DNA of 64,000 nt, taken from contig CANLOY010000005.1 in the NCBI GenBank assembly GCA_947493005.1, forward strand, positions 124,001 to 188,000. Direction: 5' to 3'. This document shows positions 61,149 to 64,000 of the stretch, piece after piece. Source of the stretch: an uncultured Roseivirga sp. (GTDB lineage Bacteria; Bacteroidota; Bacteroidia; Cytophagales; Cyclobacteriaceae). Position numbers and translations under genes: made by a program. The notes beneath the pieces were generated by a model. It did not search any database. It was not told where the DNA came from and worked only from the letters and a program-made list of their open reading frames with translations. The number at the start of each line of letters is the position of its first letter. Position 1 is the first letter of the stretch.

Positions 61149-63131
61149 CTAATACTGTTTAACTGGGTCTCGATAGATTTCGAATTCTACCCGCCTGTTT
61201 AGTCTTTTGTCTTCGTCCGTTTTTTCTTCCTTCACAATAGGTTTTTCGCTTCCATAACCAATGGCGAAAATTCTGTTGGGATTAACATTGGACTTATTGA
61301 CAATGTAGCGCTTGATCGCGTCAGCACGCTGCTGCGAAAGCTTTAAGTTGAGGATTGCATTTCCACTGGAGTCCGTGTGCCCGGAAATATTCAACTTGAA
61401 AGAGGGGTTGTCTATTAAAAAGTCGATGACCTTATTCAGATCCTCTTCCATTGCCGGAAGAATTTTTGAGCTGGCATTTTCAAACTCGACAGTGGAGAAT
61501 TCTATTTTGCTGGCCACTCTTTCCACTACACCTTCATACTCAGTGTCTCCATCTAGAAAAAAGAGATTCTCTAACCTGAAGAAATCGTCACCCTGAACAA
61601 TTAGTAAATAATTCCTGTGATTGATCAAGTCGAATTCAAAAGTACCATCATCGCGAGCAAATTTTGGAGCTACCTCTATACCCTCATCAAGGTCAATGAT
61701 AGAAACGATGGCATTTTTTGGGATTTTTCCAGTAACCTCACTTATTCTTCCAGAGAATCTGGTGGTAGCCAACGGTTGACCTGCCATAGGTAGAGGAAAA
61801 GAATATAGATCCAGGTTCTTCATACTCTCCTCCTTAGACCTAGAGTAGAAGATGAAGTTAGATTGTTGGTCAATACTAAAATAAAACTCCGTACCAATTC
61901 CATTAACAAGAGGGCCGATGTTAATTGGTTCGGACCATGCACCTGATACCTTGTAAGCTTTGTAAATATCATAGTCTCCGAAATTCAACAAGTGACCGTT
62001 GCTACTGAAATAGAGTACATCATGTTCCCAATGGTAAAAAGGACTTACCTCATTGTTTCGGGTATTGATAATAGGGCCAAGGTTCTTGGCCTTTGTCCAT
62101 TTACCTTTTTTGTCTTTTGTACTGTAGTATAGGTCAGACAGGCCAAAACCACCTCTTCTATCAGATGCGAAGTATAATGTGTCTTCTGTGGCGTTTAGTG
62201 TTGGGTGTGAGTCCCATCCATCTGAATTGACGAGTTCACCAAGATTTTCCGGAATAGTCCATAAACTATCTCCTTGGAAGTGTGTTTCATATAAATCGCA
62301 ATTACCAAGGCCATCAGGTGATTCGCAGCGTGAAAAAAGAAGTGTTTTTCCATTTTGGCTCAAGTAACCCGAACCCTCATTGTAACGAGAATTAATTTCA
62401 GGGACCATTTCTGCTTTGCTCCATTGTTCACCAACCTTCTTGGTGAAGAAAATGTCTTCATTGATGTATTTATTGATTCCTGTGTTAATAGAGTTTCTCT
62501 TAGAAGTGAAAATGAGGACGGAATCATTTTTTGAAACCATGGGAGCATAATCTTCATTGTCAGAATTGACCATTTTTCCCATGCTGGTAAGAATACCCCT
62601 TGGTGGGATAAGTGTATCGACTTGTCTTCTGAAATCAACTAGATCATAGTAATACTCTAATGGAACAAAATATTGTTTTTTGTTCTTATCAAGTGAGTCA
62701 TATCTGGCCAATATTGATGATATGTCTAAACCTTGCCTGTGATGCTTCAAAACCATGGCGTACAAAGGCTTAGCTTGTTCAGGCGATCCAAAAACCTCTG
62801 TAAGCTTAGCAAGCCTCCAGATATAATAAGTCTGAAGAGCAAAGTTTTGGGTACCGAAATTTGATACAAACTCTTTTAGTTCAGGATATAAAGCTTTCCA
62901 GTCTCGGGCTTTATCTAGTTTTTCAACCTTCTTCTGAAGTTTAGAGTTAATGTAAACCGGAGTTTTGTTAATGTTCGTAAAAACAAGGTCATTGATTTCA
63001 ATACTAATGGAATCAGAGTTGAGTGCTACCTTCTTTGCACGCTTTTGTTTGTTCCTTTTGAAGAGTTGCCCTTGTACTGCAAGAGAGCAATGCAGCATAA
63101 CGAGAATGTATATGATGCCTCGTTTGAGCAT
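61149..63131 (-). CDS. OmpA-family protein with TPR-like and PD40-like repeats
   Basis: A 660-aa exported outer-membrane-associated protein. After the signal peptide comes a helical TPR-like part (about 65-170), then PD40/WD40-like repeats (VSKNDSVLIFTSKRN; LSQNGKTLLFSRCE; EDTLYFASDRRGGFGLSDLY; HDVLYFSSNGH). A CarboxypepD_reg-like piece follows (about 455-520), then the OmpA C-terminal peptidoglycan-binding domain (LNISGHTDSSGNAILNLKLS, QQRADAIKRYI, RLNRRVEFEI). This layout is frequent in Bacteroidota; some such proteins are linked to gliding/type IX secretion, but no such link is seen here. Confidence 0.88.
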   Translation of the reverse strand: MLKRGIIYILVMLHCSLAVQGQLFKRNKQKRAKKVALNSDSISIEINDLVFTNINKTPVYINSKLQKKVEKLDKARDWKALYPELKEFVSNFGTQNFALQTYYIWRLAKLTEVFGSPEQAKPLYAMVLKHHRQGLDISSILARYDSLDKNKKQYFVPLEYYYDLVDFRRQVDTLIPPRGILTSMGKMVNSDNEDYAPMVSKNDSVLIFTSKRNSINTGINKYINEDIFFTKKVGEQWSKAEMVPEINSRYNEGSGYLSQNGKTLLFSRCESPDGLGNCDLYETHFQGDSLWTIPENLGELVNSDGWDSHPTLNATEDTLYFASDRRGGFGLSDLYYSTKDKKGKWTKAKNLGPIINTRNNEVSPFYHWEHDVLYFSSNGHLLNFGDYDIYKAYKVSGAWSEPINIGPLVNGIGTEFYFSIDQQSNFIFYSRSKEESMKNLDLYSFPLPMAGQPLATTRFSGRISEVTGKIPKNAIVSIIDLDEGIEVAPKFARDDGTFEFDLINHRNYLLIVQGDDFFRLENLFFLDGDTEYEGVVERVASKIEFSTVEFENASSKILPAMEEDLNKVIDFLIDNPSFKLNISGHTDSSGNAILNLKLSQQRADAIKRYIVNKSNVNPNRIFAIGYGSEKPIVKEEKTDEDKRLNRRVEFEIYRDPVKQY

Positions 63132-63293
63132 AAGTTAAAGACGATTAGTTAGTAGTGAAGGTTATAAAAATGAAGATACGCGTTTTTAAGGACTAATACG
63201 TGCGGATATGACACTATTTTGGATTGGCATAGCCCTTGCAATAATAGGAAAACTTTATTTTTCAGATATTATGTGTCAGTTTGGCACCCCATT

Positions 63294-64000
63294 ATGAAGA
63301 TTGATAAAAACACAATAGGATCGATATTAGCAGCGGAGTTAAGTGAAGAGGAAAGTGGAGAGTTCATTCAAATGATTGCTCCCGAAGAAGAGGAAGGTGG
63401 TGAGCTAAAGGATCTTCCCGATGAACTACCCCTTTTGGCAGTAAGAAATACCGTGCTTTTTCCTGGTGTTCTTATTCCAATAACGGTAGGAAGACAAAAG
63501 TCAATTAAGGTTGTTAAACAAGCCTACAAAGGAGATAAAATCATAGGTGTACTGGCACAGGAAAATCCGCAGGTTGATGACCCAAAGCCAGCCGATCTTT
63601 TTAAAGTTGGTACGATTGCCAAAATCGTAAAAATGTTGGTATTACCGGACGGTAATACAACTATTATCGTACAGGGTAAACAACGATTTGCTGTTGATGA
63701 ATTCACCGCAGCTTCACCTTTTCTTAAGGCAAAAGTTACATACCTGGCAGAAAATTTTCCAAAGCGATTGAGTAAAGAAGTAAAGGCTTTAATTCAATCA
63801 ATACGTGATACTGCAAATCGAATTATGACCTTGAACCCTGAGATTCCAAAAGAAGCTCAGGTTGCCTTGGATAATATTGAAAAACCTAGTTTCCTGGTAC
63901 ATTTCCTTTCTTCAAACATCAATGCTGAACCTAAAGAAAAGCAAGTTTTGCTTGAGGTTAATGACAGTGTTGAACGTGCTACTCAATTGCTGGAGCATAT
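63294..64000 (+). CDS. lon: Lon ATP-dependent protease, N-terminal part
   Basis: The start (ATG 63294) opens MKIDKNTIGSILAAELSEEE, an N-terminal extension before the LON substrate-binding domain (LPLLAVRNTVLFPGVLIPIT, VGRQKSIKVVKQA, IIGVLAQENPQVDDP, VQGKQRFAVDEF). The gene runs off the window after 235 codons; the ATPase and protease domains are beyond it. Lon degrades damaged and regulatory proteins in the cytosol. Just upstream lies TGTCAGTTTGGCA (63274-63286), an imperfect inverted repeat that may be regulatory. Confidence 0.95.
   Translation, partial: MKIDKNTIGSILAAELSEEESGEFIQMIAPEEEEGGELKDLPDELPLLAVRNTVLFPGVLIPITVGRQKSIKVVKQAYKGDKIIGVLAQENPQVDDPKPADLFKVGTIAKIVKMLVLPDGNTTIIVQGKQRFAVDEFTAASPFLKAKVTYLAENFPKRLSKEVKALIQSIRDTANRIMTLNPEIPKEAQVALDNIEKPSFLVHFLSSNINAEPKEKQVLLEVNDSVERATQLLEH

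Noticed and set aside
60585-61202. 205-aa open frame on the plus strand
   Set aside because: Runs antisense across both small secreted protein genes; composition is low-quality and it lacks any signal, motif or promoter. The two minus-strand genes have proper signal peptides.
63274-63296. Sigma-54 promoter before lon (TTTGGCAC)
   Set aside because: The GG half resembles a -24 element, but the needed GC at the -12 position is absent and the start codon lies there. Left as a possible regulatory inverted repeat only.

Overview
The window looks like a chromosomal segment of a Bacteroidota bacterium, probably of the order Cytophagales (Fulvivirga/Roseivirga-like). The evidence is: TAnnTTTG-type -7 promoter boxes, almost no Shine-Dalgarno sequences, a tRNA without an encoded CCA, and typical families (PafA phosphatase, DUF4407, DUF2807, WG repeats, 6-bladed beta-propeller lipoproteins, OmpA with PD40-like repeats, B12-dependent methylmalonyl-CoA mutase). 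No plasmid, phage structural, transposase or CRISPR genes were seen. The genus is inference.

Layout. 1-4.3 kb: 3' end of dnaK, a TetR regulator and an acyl-CoA thioesterase that carry the same 14-bp palindromic operator, then CAP and NlpC/P60 secreted proteins. 4.3-6.85 kb: an intact tRNA-Ala(GGC) followed by a 2.45-kb island bounded by a 21-bp direct repeat of the tRNA 3' end. The island carries a three-gene minus-strand operon: a DUF488 protein with an extra N-terminal domain, an unrecognised 285-aa partner and a small HTH-like protein. It has no recognisable integrase. The tRNA's probable original terminator now lies beyond the right repeat. An orphan SUKH-like immunity gene follows. 7.4-21 kb: a small membrane protein, PafA phosphatase, a WG-repeat protein, small regulators, two SDR enzymes with a CPBP protein, an ArsR regulator, YjjG nucleotidase and PruA. 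21-30 kb: thioesterase and DinB-like genes, DUF4407, M28 peptidase, signal peptidase I, and an ABC transporter (ATPase plus FtsX-like permease with a His-rich loop) accompanied by two paralogous DUF3299-like proteins.

30-41 kb: HemJ, SCO and cytochrome c, a MOSC protein, a rhodanese/DUF2064 cluster, MeaB, and a FAD oxidoreductase next to a membrane ferredoxin-like protein. 41-53 kb: a DUF547 domain fused to a probable beta-barrel, a three-gene glycosyltransferase operon, a NUDIX hydrolase, and both methylmalonyl-CoA mutase subunits; the small subunit is unusually short. 53-64 kb: dnaA with a perfect inverted pair of DnaA boxes upstream, a Do-like protease, dxr-rseP, two small Cys-containing secreted proteins with a beta-propeller lipoprotein, an OmpA-family protein and the 5' end of lon.

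How the parts relate. MeaB at 35 kb presumably protects the mutase encoded 14 kb away. DnaK, Lon, the Do-like protease and RseP form a scattered protein-quality set. HemJ, SCO and cytochrome c fit heme and oxidase biogenesis. The best candidates for something undescribed are the tRNA-Ala island with its DUF488 operon, the two small secreted proteins with their propeller lipoprotein, and the DUF3299/ABC cluster. All names rest on reading motifs by eye; no database search was run.
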